Positions 43,248-54,224 are shown, counted from the first letter of the stretch. The stretch: DNA of 64,000 nt from Elephas maximus indicus (GCF_024166365.1 NC_064822.1:105892823-105956822), one strand, 5' to 3'. Notes: generated by a model not told the origin, from the letters alone. Numbers and translations are program-made.

Positions 43248-44029
43248 CAGTGTCAAATAACTGTCGGTATTTAAAAAAGAAATTGCAGCATTTCTCATGC
43301 AAACCAGAGGATGTACATATATTCCCACAGATTATTCTTAACTGTTACGGTTAAAAGGGAATGTTAAAGTCCACTCTTCAATCAGCCATGATGTCATATT
43401 CCTTATTTTTTCAACTGAAATGCTTTCTCAACTTCAAAAATAATTTTTTTCCCCTACGGCCTGTGAAAGCTACAAAAAACTGTTTAGAAGCTCTAGTGAA
43501 TAGATAGTGGGGCCTGTTCTCCCAAAGGACCAAATTTGGATAAGCATGGAAGGACAGCGACAACAATCGAATTCCTTATGAAGGGGAGCTCTGGCATTTA
43601 AAAAACAAAAATCAATACTATGAATATGAGTGACAATTTAAAGTATGTGCTCCAGTAGCTCCTGGTAAAAATACACAAATATTTGGACTCCTTACCTTTT
43701 CTTGAATTAAAATAATATTTTTGGAACACCTATTAGAAAAAAGATTAAATTCCCCACTTGGAAGTCTTTAGAAGGCTAGGCAGGAGGAAGTAGATTCCCC
43801 ACCCCTCTTCTAGTCTTAAATGCTATGGCTGAACTGGGACCAGGAAGCCACAGTGGAGGTGGCCTGTGATCAGGTCTTTAAAAATGGGTAGGTCTCAATC
43901 AGGGGAAAACAGGGAAGGGCAAGGCAACGACTTCCACTACTAAGTGAAAGGAACAACTGAGCAACAGCTGGGAAAAGTAAGGCCCAGGTCCCCTGAAAAC
44001 TCTTTGCTCACTTGAGTTCGTAGAAGGTA
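43248..44029. other. Unique sequence upstream of the DIP2B CpG island
   Basis: No repeat or gene recognised. Adjacent to the promoter, so a candidate proximal regulatory region. Confidence 0.5.
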
Positions 44030-44190
44030 CCACGCGGTGGGAAAGCAGACATCAGCATGATGAGCCCATTTCGCGGAGAATTCCGGGTGAACGGCTTGCG
44101 CTCGTTTCAGGGGCTTCCCGGTAGAGGGCGCCGTAAGCCCGCGCGCCCTTGGGGTGATTTGGCTGCGGAGGCGGTGCGCCCTCCAGGCCC

Positions 44191-44216
44191 GGGGGCGGGG
44201 CTGCCGCGCTCACGTG
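44191..44216 (+). promoter_or_regulatory. DIP2B: GC box and palindromic E-box
   Basis: GGGGGCGGGG (44191-44200) fits an Sp1/KLF site. TCACGTGAC around CACGTG (44211-44216) fits USF/MYC-MAX or MiT/TFE (TFEB) binding. They sit 12-40 bp upstream of the upstream ATG at 44228. Binding is inferred. Confidence 0.55.
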
Positions 44217-44227
44217 ACCCTCGCTCA

Positions 44228-44287
44228 ATGGCGGTGGCGGCGGCGGCAGCGCTGGCGGCGCTCGGCGGCGGGAGCCGGATCCTGTAG
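44228..44287 (+). CDS. Putative upstream ORF of DIP2B, poly-Ala rich
   Basis: ATG at 44228 opens a 19-codon frame, MAVAAAAALAALGGGSRIL, ending with TAG at 44285-44287, 79 bases before the DIP2B start codon. The GCN/GGC tract is its coding sequence. The start context is weak (T at -3, G at +4). It matters only if transcription begins upstream of 44228, which I infer from the human 5'UTR. A short uORF could lower DIP2B translation. Not known to be expressed. Confidence 0.4.
   Translation: MAVAAAAALAALGGGSRIL
44231..44272 (+). repeat. DIP2B: Interrupted CGG/GCN tract, FRA12A-equivalent position
   Basis: Triplet-like sequence with a longest pure run of four GGC units (44236-44247), broken by GTG, GCA, CTG and CTC. 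In human the CGG repeat in the DIP2B 5'UTR expands to cause the rare folate-sensitive fragile site FRA12A. Here it is short and interrupted, which predicts stability. Confidence 0.75.
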
Positions 44288-44366
44288 CCGGGGTGTGGAC
44301 CCGCGTCAGTCCGTCCCTCCTTCGGCCCTCTCTCTTGTCTTCCGGAGTGTGGCTGGCGGAGCCGGG

Positions 44367-44466
44367 ATGGCGGAGCGAGGCCTGGAGCCCTCGCCGGCCG
44401 CGGTGGCGGCGCTGCCGCCCGAAGTGCGGGCGCAGCTGGCGGAGCTGGAGCTGGAGCTCTCGGAGG
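44367..44466 (+). CDS. DIP2B: DIP2B coding exon 1
   Basis: ATG at 44367 lies in a strong context (G at -3, G at +4). It reads MAERGLEPSPAAVAALPPEV, then RAQLAELELELSE plus the first base of a glycine codon, followed by the donor 'gtagga' at 44467 (phase 1). This is the recognised N-terminus of DIP2B and opens the DMAP1-binding domain. The full protein of over 1,500 residues also has two AMP-binding (acyl-CoA-synthetase-like) domains encoded in later exons. DIP2 proteins are linked to neuronal development and lipid/acyl metabolism. The frame is open upstream to another ATG at 44154; I kept 44367 because protein similarity begins there. Later exons lie beyond the window. Confidence 0.95.
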
Positions 44467-47400
44467 GTAGGAGACGGGCGGGGGAGCGCGCGCCCCGGGC
44501 GCCCTGCGAATCGAGGGAGAGTCGGGAGAGCGGTTCCCCGCCGCGCTCCCTGGTGGCTGTGCGGGCGAGCGGGGAGGAGAGTGCAGGAAATCTGGCCCTG
44601 GGCTGAAGGCTTGTCTTACCTCCCCCACCACCTGAAGCGGGTTTCCCGTGTCTTTCATTGTTTTCTCTTAAAGGGAGAAAACAACGGCTTGAGGGAGAGG
44701 TCCTCCCCAGGCCCGGGCTCCTGCGCTCCCTGCCCCCCAAAGCCCGAGACAAAGCTGCGCCCTCCTGTTTCTGCCCGGCCGTCTGGCAGGGTGGGGGCGA
44801 GGGCTGCCAGTGGGGTGGCTGACAGCTTTCTCCTTTCCTCTACCTTTCGAGGTGAGGGCTCTGCGCCTATCTTTCACTCCCATCCGCCCCCCCCCCCAAA
44901 AAAAAGAGACACATGGGAAATCCGCAGCATTTTTTCTTTATCCTTTAACAATGCGAGCTGCCTCCCCAGTGACAGGAGTGAGGCAGAAGCAGGGTGAGCC
45001 ATTGAGGGTCATAGGGAGATTAGAAGCAGTGGCAGTAACCCAGAGAGAAACACGGTACTGCTTGTAGAACGACCACCTTTGTCATAAGGTTTTTCCTGGT
45101 GCCTGTATTCGGGCTGAATTTACCGCATCTGATCACCTTTTGGAGTCTTCGAAGAGGGAAGGAGAGGTGGCTACCTGTTAATGTAAATCCTGGCTGACAC
45201 CTCTTTCTTTTGACAATGAGTTGGTACCAGGAGGGTAGGAGGATTGGATTTATTTTGAGAATTACGAGAATGGAATAAATGAAGCCACTATTATTAGAGA
45301 AGTCCCTTGGACAACAATGAGAGAAACCCAGTGCTCTGTTGTAGGCATGTGATCAGGCTTTTACAGTTGAGATCAGTTCTCTAAAGTTCCTGTTTTTATC
45401 CCAGGCTGCCTCCAAGACAAAAGGAGCATTTTCTCCAGGCTTGATATCAGTACTTTGGTGGTGTCCTCAGAGTTGAATATTCTTATGGAATTCCTTGCCA
45501 AAGGCCCTTGTCACTAGCATTTTTCAAGTGGATTAAAAATTGCTGGTTAGAAAGGAAGAAGGTGACAAGTTCCCAGGAGCGTGCTGACTTTTTGTTTACT
45601 TTTCAAGACATTATAGTTTTTTTTTTTTTCCCCTCAGAACCCTTTATACTTAAAAACCAGAAGTAGATTTGAGTATTTTAAACCCAGTCAGGCATTGAAT
45701 GAAATAATTAGCTTTTAATGCCCCTTTTATATTTACCCTATGTATAGGGAGGTGCTGTTTTCACCTGCATTTACTTAAAAAATGTTTTTTTTTTTGCATT
45801 TACTTAGCAACGGATTATTTTTCAATTAATCATTTGGGAAGTTATTCTTTGGCTAGTCCCCAGGATCACTGGTGGTAGATGAGTTTGTTGATGGGAAGTG
45901 CTTGGGAAGATAGGAATCCTTTGGGCTTTTCTGCCCAGTGATGTCTTTTGTAGAAATATTCACCAGGTGGAACCAGTTGCAGACTTGGATGGCTGAGCCT
46001 CAGTTTAAGATGTAATTTTTCTGTGAAGTTTGTTTGTTCTTGTTTTTTCCACAAAGGGAGACTTTTGCATTACTTTGGTTCTGCCTCTCAAGATCTCATT
46101 TTTCCCCTAGACGAGAGCATTGGCATTGAATCTGCGATGACTTCCACTCAAACCTGACTTTTAAAACAGTTATTTTTTACTAACAAATCAGCTATCTTTG
46201 ATTAGGCAAAAAGAGAGAGGTTTGGCTGGGTGTTTTTGTCAGAGCTAGATTAAAAATAGGAGTTGATTGCTTTTACCCAGAGAGGGAAATCCTGGAAGTT
46301 CCTCCTTCTCGGTGTCTTCCAGCTGATTATTGTTTACGTTTCTGGGTGTTTCTAGAGATGATTCTGAGGAACTGTTTCTAGGACTCAAACTGATTAGCTC
46401 ACCTTTCTCTCCTTCAGAAAGGCGTGAAACTCCTACAAACCGTGAATACTAAGGCTTAAACATTTTAAGGATAAGTGCATGATTTGTTTTCCAATGTAGG
46501 GTTGTTTTGGTTGGCATATGATTTAGTATGAATTTGTTTTTTCTAGGCTTACAGTACATTACCCTGTACTATATGGTACCCTGTACTCTTTTAGCAGTGG
46601 ATAACTGAATAAAATACAGTTGAAAAATCTTGCTTCTGCAGGGTTGGTATGTTGGCCATCTGTCTACTCTCTCGATTAAAGTACACAGGATGGTTGACTG
46701 AAGAAGTAGATAGACACGCCAACTTATTAGGATGCAAGCGAAGTTAAAACGGCCCTGTGAATCTGTATATCGTGGTGCTACTTATGTTTCTAGCATATTT
46801 TGAACTGACTTTTTAAAAAAAACATTTTCTCTACAATTACTTCTCTGACAAAAGTATTTTTTTTCTTCTAAAAAAAAATCCTTTTTAACTATGTTTTTAT
46901 TGTGCCTTGCTGACATTGGTGCCTTTTCTCATTTCTCTATTTTATTGCTTTTTTTTAGGTTTAGGCTGTAGTCAGTTCTAGTTATAGCAATAGTCTCAGC
47001 TGTATACTGTTAAAATAATATTATTTGTGCTTGCCTGTATTTTCAGCTGCAGGCTTTGGTCATAGATTAGCCAGCTCTGTGCTGGAATGCAGGTTTGTGT
47101 CTCCATAGGGCTGTTTGCTGCAGAGTGCGTTGCTGAGCCCTTGTGATGTGTCCGGTGTTTTAGGCACACTACCACACACTTGGTGGTTGAAACCTCCTGC
47201 TTCTGCACCAAAAAAAAAAAAAAAAAACCAGTCTGCAACTGGCCAGGGAATCCTTTAGAAATTGAATTTACGTATAATCACAAGCTTTTCTGTAGTCAAA
47301 CTGAATAGGTAGGATGTTTCTGCAGATACCTCGACTGAAATTTTTTTCATGATTCACATGTTATTATATTATTACTACTATTATCATTATATGTGTGATA

Positions 47401-47559
47401 ATAAGTTTTGTTGTCTACATTTTATTTAGAGGTTACTCAGCTCTTTGGTTGTTTTATTCTTTGTATTTTTATTCTTATGCTTTAGTCACTGTATGGATAT
47501 AAAGTGGCACTAAAGGCAAGACTTGCTTAAATCTGTCCAATAATACATTCTATTTATGT

Positions 47560-47770
47560 AATGATCTTCTTTCTTATACATTATATTATTTGAACTTTAC
47601 TATAACTTCATGATTAGATAGCGCAGGTATTATTATTATCATCGCCCCCCCACCTTTTCTTTTTTTGATTTAACAGAAGGAAAAACTTGAATTCAGAAAG
47701 GTTAAGTGTTTGTTATCTAATGTTACTCATCTAATAAGTGCCACTGTCCTTAAGCTGCCTTGTAATTGTG
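47560..47770 (+). mobile_element. MIR fragment
   Basis: 'attattattatcatcgcccc' and 'aaaggttaagtgtttg' in the expected order for MIR. Confidence 0.5.
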
Positions 47771-48072
47771 GCATCTGTTACTGTTGAATGATTTAAATAT
47801 CTTTAGTATTACTGCACAAGCTATTAACTCTAATTTTTATTCTTAGGCCACTTCCCTAAGAATAAACTACTACCTAGGAATAAAATAACGACCTAAAGAA
47901 TAACTACTATTCTTTGACATACCAAATAGCTGTATGTCACAATTCCAGGTGGTCCTGTTGATTCTTCTTCTGAAATCTCTCCCAAACTCATGTATTCATT
48001 TCAGCAGGCATTTATTTTGTGTTGACATTTATTTTGTGCCTACTATGTGCTTTTTTTTTTTTATGTGCTAGG

Positions 48073-48256
48073 GATTTTTTTTTAGGGATGGAAACCCTAG
48101 GGGTGTAGTGGTTAAGTGCTACGGCTGCTGACCAAAGGGTCGGCAGTTCAAATCTGCCAGGCGCTCCTTGGAAACTCTATGGGGCAGTTCTACTCTGTCC
48201 TATAGGGTCGCTATGAGTCGGAACCGACTCGACGGCACTGGGTTTGGTTGGTTTGG
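48073..48256 (+). mobile_element. AfroSINE, short class, well preserved
   Basis: 'gtgtagtggttaagtgctac', 'gttcaaatctgccaggcgct' and 'gtcgctatgagtcggaaccg' to 'cactgggtttggttggtttg'. Repeats 'atgtgctagg' at 48063-48072 and 48257-48266 act as target-site duplication. About 17 extra bases ('gattttttttttaggg') precede the SINE head. Confidence 0.9.
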
Positions 48257-48902
48257 ATGTGCTAGGAATACGGAGCTGAGCAGGATCCTGTCTTAGCTTT
48301 CAACGAGCTCCTGGTGTAGTAGAGAAATTAATACCAACAGTAGAGTTATACACAGAGGCTGCCTTCCAAGCAAAGAGGAAACTCTCTGATTTGTCATTAT
48401 TGTGAGAAAGGAATAGCAGAGTACCGTAAATAAAGAATTGGAGTGTATGGCTATTGGAGCAGGTTGTGATTTAGTCTGTGCAGTTTGTTCATAAGTGTGA
48501 AGGTAAGAAGTGTTAATCCCATACCTCTGTGGTGTGTGGGAAGGAGCCAGAGTCTTTCAGTGTCTGACAACTGTCCAAAGATGACAACTGGAAAGGTATT
48601 TAAGATAAAGGGGTCCTCCCTTTTCTTGTTTGAACACTTCTCTGAGCACGAATGCAACGAACACAGTCATGTCCTCCGGCTCCGTCATTCCATCACATGG
48701 CAGTCCTTAAAGCATGGCACAGGGTCCACCTGGGAGCTGAAGTGAATTTTCCTTGTGAGTGGGGAAGAGGGGAGAGTTGAAGAGGAAAAGGGAGGTCTAA
48801 CTTGTGCAAAGATGCTGTACAGAGATTGTATTTCACAGTCTCATAAGTGGACAAGTAGAAAAAACCTCCAAAAACCTGGTAAATCACTAAATCATTCTGT
48901 GC

Positions 48903-48950
48903 CATGAGTTGCAGTTAACTCAATGGCAGTAGGTTTGTTTTGGTTTTTAA
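48903..48950 (+). mobile_element. AfroSINE 3' tail fragment
   Basis: 'catgagttgcagttaactca' with 'ggcagtaggtttg' is a decayed SINE tail. Confidence 0.5.
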
Positions 48951-48987
48951 CTGTAATGAGAAACTGGGTACCACTCCCTCCCCCCAA

Positions 48988-49195
48988 AAATCGCAAACCC
49001 ATTGCAGTCAAGTCGATTCCCACTCATATCATCCCTATAGGACAGAATAGAACTGCCCTATAGAGTTCCGAAGGCTATAATCTTTACGGAAGCAGACTGC
49101 CACATCTTTCTCCTGGGGAGTGGCTGGTGGGTTTGAACCGCCAACTTTTCTGTTAGCAGCTGAGTGCTTTAAACCACTGCGCCACTAGCACTCCT
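48988..49195 (-). mobile_element. AfroSINE, long class (reverse)
   Basis: Tail 'cccattgcagtcaagtcgat', long-class middle 'gaagcagactgccacatctt', and head 'ccactgcgccactagcactc'. Confidence 0.88.
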
Positions 49196-49292
49196 CAAAA
49201 CTGGGCTGCTTCCCTTCAAATTATGTAGCATAGTCATAGATTCATAAGGTAGTCCTTTACCAGAAAGTCACATGTAAGTAGTTATAAAATTA

Positions 49293-49383
49293 GCTTTAAC
49301 CACTGTGCCACCAGAGCTCCTTGGTAGGCTATAAAAAAAAATCAAACCGATTGCCATCGAATCATTTCCGACTCACCGTGTCT
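49293..49383 (-). mobile_element. Two adjacent reverse AfroSINE fragments
   Basis: A head piece 'taaccactgtgccaccagag' (49295-49322) is followed by a tail piece 'accgattgccatcgaatcat' (49345-49383), in the wrong order for one element, so these are remnants of two insertions. Confidence 0.6.
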
Positions 49384-49386
49384 CTA

Positions 49387-49592
49387 TTGTAGGCTATAGG
49401 TGGCACAGACTGTTTGCCTTCAACTGCTAACCTAAAGGCTGGTGGTTCAGTCCCACCCAGAGGTACTGTGGAAGAAAAGACCTAATGATCTACTTCTGTT
49501 AAGATTTACAGCCAAGAAAACCCTGTGGAACAGTTCTACTCTGTAACACATGGGGTTGCCACGAGGTGGAATCGACTCGATAGCAACTGATA
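49387..49592 (+). mobile_element. AfroSINE, long class
   Basis: 'ctgctaacctaaaggctggt', 'ctaatgatctacttctgtta', 'acacatggggttgccacgag' and tail 'gatagcaactgataacaac'. The tail is of RTE (CAA) type. Confidence 0.82.
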
Positions 49593-49609
49593 ACAACGTA
49601 CCCTTCTTA

Positions 49610-49832
49610 GGAGTCCCTGGGTGGTACAAACAGATAAGCACTCAACTACTAGCCAGAAGGTTGGCTGTTGGAATACACCCGGAGCTGCCTTGGAAAAAAG
49701 TCCTGGCTGTCTACTCCCGAAAGGTCACAGGCGTTGAAAACTCTGTGGGCACCGCTCTGCACTGACATACGTGGGGTCACCATGAGTTGGAATGGGTGCA
49801 GTGGCAACTGTGTTTTTGTTTTTAATACCCTT
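49610..49832 (+). mobile_element. AfroSINE, long class, diverged
   Basis: 'gagtccctgggtggtacaaa', 'gccagaaggttggctgttgg', 'tggggtcaccatgagttgga' and 'gcagtggcaactgtg'. Confidence 0.8.
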
Positions 49833-50799
49833 TTTAACTTTGGAACTCAGATTTGCAAATTGCTGTCAGAACCTGTGGCACCATTCCTTTGAAGATCCTC
49901 ATTACAGCAAATTTTAATTCTTTGATGGTAGATTTTCATTGCATAGAGATTACTTGGAGTCAAGTATAGGAAAGCTGATTAGTGCTCTTTTGGAGCCCAA
50001 ACTAGTTGTGACTCTAAAAAATTAGAGTGATTATAAACTGATTTTAGTTGTGACTATTAGAAAAACAGAGTGATTGGTTTCCAGGGCAGTTCCGTAAGAG
50101 AAGTGACAGACAGATTCCTTGGAAGAATGACTTACATTACTGTAAAGAACAGCGCTTGTTTGGATACCCAAGTTCTGGTGTGTATTTTGAAAAATCGATC
50201 TTGTTACAGTCCCATAGCGTTGAGCTGGATTTTTTGAATAAGATAGATCATTAGTCCTTCACTCTTAGCCCAGCCCTGGGTTGTCACTTTTTCTCCCCTG
50301 GTCGTAAGTCTTAGCACCTCAGGATGGAAATTTTAGATGATTGGCTAAAGAAGGCCTTCACACTATATTGTATTATAATTATTGTGTATCCTCACATGTG
50401 GTTAATTCAGGAATACCCTTTGAAACCCCCTCTCCCTCATGTCCACACAATTTTTTGCAATTCTTTAAGGGTTCAGCTCGGTACTGCCTTTTTAATAAAC
50501 CTGTCCCTGGCCATTGTGATCCCTCTTGCTCCAAGCATTGTCGGATATATGGTTTGTATCAGTCACGTTGTCATGTCGTATTTTCTAATTATTTAAATTT
50601 GTTTTTCATTTTACCGCAGCTTAAGCTCTTTCAGAGCACATGCATATCTTAAAACTTAAAAAAAAAAAAAAATTAGTCTTCATTATTTCTTACATCGTTT
50701 TGCAAGTGCAATACATTTTTGCTCACTTCAGCTTGATTTGAATTGACAGCTGAAGTCTCTGTCTTGGGGATTTGATTTTGGCATGAGGTGGGACAGCGT

Positions 50800-51045
50800 A
50801 ATCCTATGAGAAGCAGAGGTTTTGACATCTGGTGGGCCTGGGTCCGAGTCCTGGCCTTACCACTTACTAACTCCGTGACTTTGGACAAACTGTTTAATCT
50901 CCCGGGTTTTGGTTTCTTCAGTCCTTAAAAAATGAATGATAACCTCATTAGGGTTGTAAGGAGGTTTAAAATGGGGTTATAGGAAAAGAGCTGAGTGTAG
51001 CATATGGTATGCAAGGAGCACTCAGTGCGTGTAATCTTTGTTGCT
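50800..51045 (+). mobile_element. MIR SINE, most of the element
   Basis: 'gagtcctggccttaccactt', 'aactccgtgactttggacaa' and 'cattagggttgtaaggaggt' with 'gagcactcagtgcg' follow MIR end to end. Confidence 0.75.
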
Positions 51046-51836
51046 GGTAGTGAATGGATGCATAGTGACTTGGCTGTTTTTAGTATCTTGTGAGACTTAC
51101 AGAATATGGTTATATATGAGGTGATGAATGGAATCAATTTGTGTATATATATTTTAAAAGTAAAGCTTCACTGCATCAGCTGTTCTTGTCGACACCCTAC
51201 ACCTTTTGTTCAGCACGTGTTGGGGCACTGCGCGCAGTTGATTAGAGCAGAAAAGAGTAGCTGGTTGTTTCATACAGACGTCTGGTATATGTACATTTCC
51301 GAGCCTGTGAATTCAGGCACAGTGGCCCTGAAGCTTAAGCCTGGTTTCTAAGACTCAGGCATCTACAAGATGTGAAAAGGCACATGTGGATCCTCAGAAC
51401 TTCGGAATAGTTTTTGACTCTTCCTATTCTTAGCCCCCATTTGTCCTTACTGAGCAGGTCCTTTCGGTTCCTTCAGAATTGGACTTGTATCCTCTCTTCC
51501 TTTTGAGTCGCCTTTACCACCAGCCTCGTTCAGTCCGCTAACTTCAGACCTAACTGGTCTGAGTTTAGTCTCCCTTCAGATCCAGATTGGTCTTTTTAAA
51601 AAATATTACTTTTATCTAAAACCTTTGCTAAATCTAAGGTGCTGTGTCACTTACTGTCCTTAAATTCTAAGTTTTCTAAAGTCAGGGATGGTCTCCTACA
51701 TTCTTTATCCTTAGGTTCTAAGTGCTTTTGCACGTATCAGATGGTTCATCTCCTTTTTGTTGATCGATTACATCATACAGGTTTAAGTGAGAGGTTTTCA
51801 TATCTTTGTGTTTATAATGAATAAGATATATTCCAG

Positions 51837-52053
51837 GGGTCCCTGGGTGGCGCAGGTAGTTAAGTGCTTCACTAGTAACCTAAAAGTTGGCAGTTCAAAC
51901 CCACCCAGAGTCATCCTGGAAGGCAGGCCTGGAGAAATGCTTCTGAAAGGTCAGAGCCTTGAAAACCCTATGGAGCAGTTCTACTCTGTACACATGGGGT
52001 CTCCATGAGTTAGAAGCCACTTGACAGCAGCTGACAGCAACAACAACAACAAC
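51837..52053 (+). mobile_element. AfroSINE, long class, with RTE-type (CAA)n tail
   Basis: Head 'gggtccctgggtggcgcagg', middle 'ggcaggcctggagaaatgct', end 'cacttgacagcagctgacag' then (CAA)5. Target-site duplication of 16 bp with two mismatches: 'ataagatatattccag' (51821-51836) and 'ataagatgtgttccag' (52054-52069). Confidence 0.9.
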
Positions 52054-53614
52054 ATAAGATGTGTTCCAGTGTAGACACTCTTGTATGAACAGGCAGGTTC
52101 CGTAAGGCCGTTTCTTTGAAATTCCAGAGTGTCGCAGCTGACTGACGAATGGAATCTTTGGGTACATGGGCTGGCTTCAGCTGACCCAGAAACTCTCTGA
52201 AATTGTACGCAGTATTTTGGGTGGGAATGCTGGTGTGTCTCTTTTGGGAACAGGGTCTACAGCTTTCATCAGTTTCCTAAGGAGGCCTATGAAGCCACGT
52301 TATAAACCAAGCTTACATATTGCCTTTCTTTCTCATTAGTTTGTAAAGCCAAACTCCCTCAGCTTCCCTCCTAAGCACTTAACAGACTTACCTATCAGTT
52401 CCCACCCATATCCCCTTTCCTTCTTTTCTCAGAGGAAGAAATACCCCTGTCATGTTCTAAGGTGTGGCCCTCTGACGGTGTTCTTAGTCCCATCCCTTCT
52501 CGTCTCTTCTGGGAACTTGGGATCTTGCTTCATTGATTGATCTACTCATTCATAGTCTTTTTGTCATTGTCTCATCTTCAGCCTCTCACTTAACAGTTGG
52601 ATCTTGGCTCCTTCCATTCAGCCTATAAATATGCTCAAATTTTTCCTATCTTAAAAAGAAAATCCTCCCACAATCTCGTATTGGAATCTCCTTGCTCTCA
52701 TTACGTGCACACACTCCCTCTCTCTGATGTAGCCTGCATTTCCTTTCTCTTATTTCTTTGCTCGCCCTTTAGTTCGTTGCTTTTGCCTCATCAAACCCCT
52801 GAAACTACTGTCTCCAAGGCCACCAGAGATTTCTAATTTCAGACAGAAAATACCTGCTGGATATGGCTTCTTTCTCTGCAGCATTGGATTCTATGGGCCA
52901 TTATCTGTATGAAACTCTGCTTCCTTAGCTTTTATGGCATTGTTCCCTTCTGGCTCCCTAACTGTTCCTTCTCATCTCCTTTCTCTCTCCCTTCCTCCGG
53001 AGTGGGGATGTTCCCCAGTTATCTGTCATTATCCTTCATCTCACTTCACATACACTTGCTGAGTAAGCTCATCCATGCCCAGGACTTTCACAGTCATGGC
53101 TGGACAGATGGATCCCTAGTCTGTATCTCTGTCCCAGACTCTCCTCTGCTCTAGACATCCCATGGCTACTACCCCCCAGGCAACTGTAACTCCTTAAATC
53201 AAAACCGTACTCCCAGTTTCAGTCTCCGTTTCCACCCTGGCAACCTGTTTTTCCATGGATATTCTCTACTTCAGAATGTCTGTGTCCAATTACCCAAGCC
53301 AAAAAAACCTGCGGGTTATTCTTAACTTATAATAGGTCATTAAGTCCTATTGATTCTACTTCTTCCTCTCCATTCTCATATTGTCTTTCTAGTTCAGGCT
53401 CTTAGCACCTCTTGCTTAGACTGTTGTGGTAATCTCCTTGCTTGTCTGCCTGCCTCCAGTGTCTTCTCCCTCTAGTTTATCCTATCTATATTCTTTATAC
53501 TGTGATGGAGTAATCATTCTGAAACAAATCTAATTGCATCCTTTTCTCTTTTTAAATGTTTTCATTGGATTCCCCCTACCCACAGGATAAAATCTAAGCC
53601 TCATTAGTGGATCA

Positions 53615-53995
53615 AAGGTCCAAATGGTTTGCGCTTGACCACTAACCTAAAGGTTGGCCATTGGAACCCACCCAGCGGCTCCATGGAATAAAGGCCCGGC
53701 AATCTGCTTCCGTTTAGATTAAAAACAAAAAAAAAACCTGTTGCCATCGAGTTTGATTCCGACTCATAGCGACCCTAGAACTGCCCCATAGAGTTTCCAA
53801 GGAGTGCCTGGTGGATTCGAACTGCTGACCTTTGTGGTTAGCAGCCGTAGCAGTTAACCACTACGCCACCAGGGTTTCCCCGTTAAGATTGTAGCCAAGA
53901 AAACCCTATGGAGCAGTTGTACTCTGTAACACATGGGGTTACCATGAGTTAGAATTGATTCCAAGGCAGTGGGTTTGGTTTGGTTTTTTTAGTGT
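53615..53995 (+). mobile_element. AfroSINE, long class, split by another AfroSINE
   Basis: Left half 53615-53720 ('ctaacctaaaggttggccat', 'ggcaatctgcttccgtttag') and right half 53881-53995 ('tgtagccaagaaaaccctat', 'catggggttaccatgagtta') are one long-class copy. The inner reverse SINE lies at 53721-53880. Confidence 0.9.
53721..53880 (-). mobile_element. AfroSINE, short class (reverse), inside a long-class copy
   Basis: Poly(A) then 'cctgttgccatcgagtttga', 'ccaaggagtgcctggtggat' and 'taaccactacgccaccaggg'. Target-site duplication 'cgtttagatt' (53711-53720) and 'cgttaagatt' (53881-53890), one mismatch. Confidence 0.92.
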
Positions 53996-54224
53996 ACCAA
54001 GACCTGCCTTCCTTTTTAGCCTCGTTTCCTGCTTCGTGTTTTTCTCTACTCTTTAGCCCTGCCAGTGACTTGATTTCCCTGAGCGCACTGTGCTTTCTCA
54101 CTTCCAAGCCTTTGTACACATCACCTTTCTCTGAAATGCCCACTTTGGCATGTTCGTCCTCTTTTTCTGCCTGGTTAATTTCATTTCCACTCAATTTCTT
54201 GTGAGAAACAAGCTTTTTCTAAGC

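Larger units (their letters stand above)
44030..44860 (+). promoter_or_regulatory. DIP2B: DIP2B CpG-island promoter
   Basis: A sharp rise in G+C and CpG density separates this from the AT-rich surroundings. It spans the 5'UTR, exon 1 and the start of intron 1. It contains a GC box and a CACGTG E-box upstream of the CGG tract and has no TATA box, as expected of a broadly expressed housekeeping-type promoter. The transcription start is not visible from sequence; human DIP2B carries the CGG repeat in its 5'UTR, so the start should lie before about 44230. Confidence 0.85.

Noticed and set aside
44107-44658. Antisense open frame of 183 codons across the DIP2B promoter
   Set aside because: Pro/Ala/Arg-rich text is what a GC-rich CpG island yields by chance; it mirrors DIP2B exon 1 and has no known product.
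44293-44997. 234-codon + strand frame overlapping DIP2B exon 1
   Set aside because: It is out of frame with DIP2B, crosses the exon 1 donor into the intron, and has GC-driven composition.
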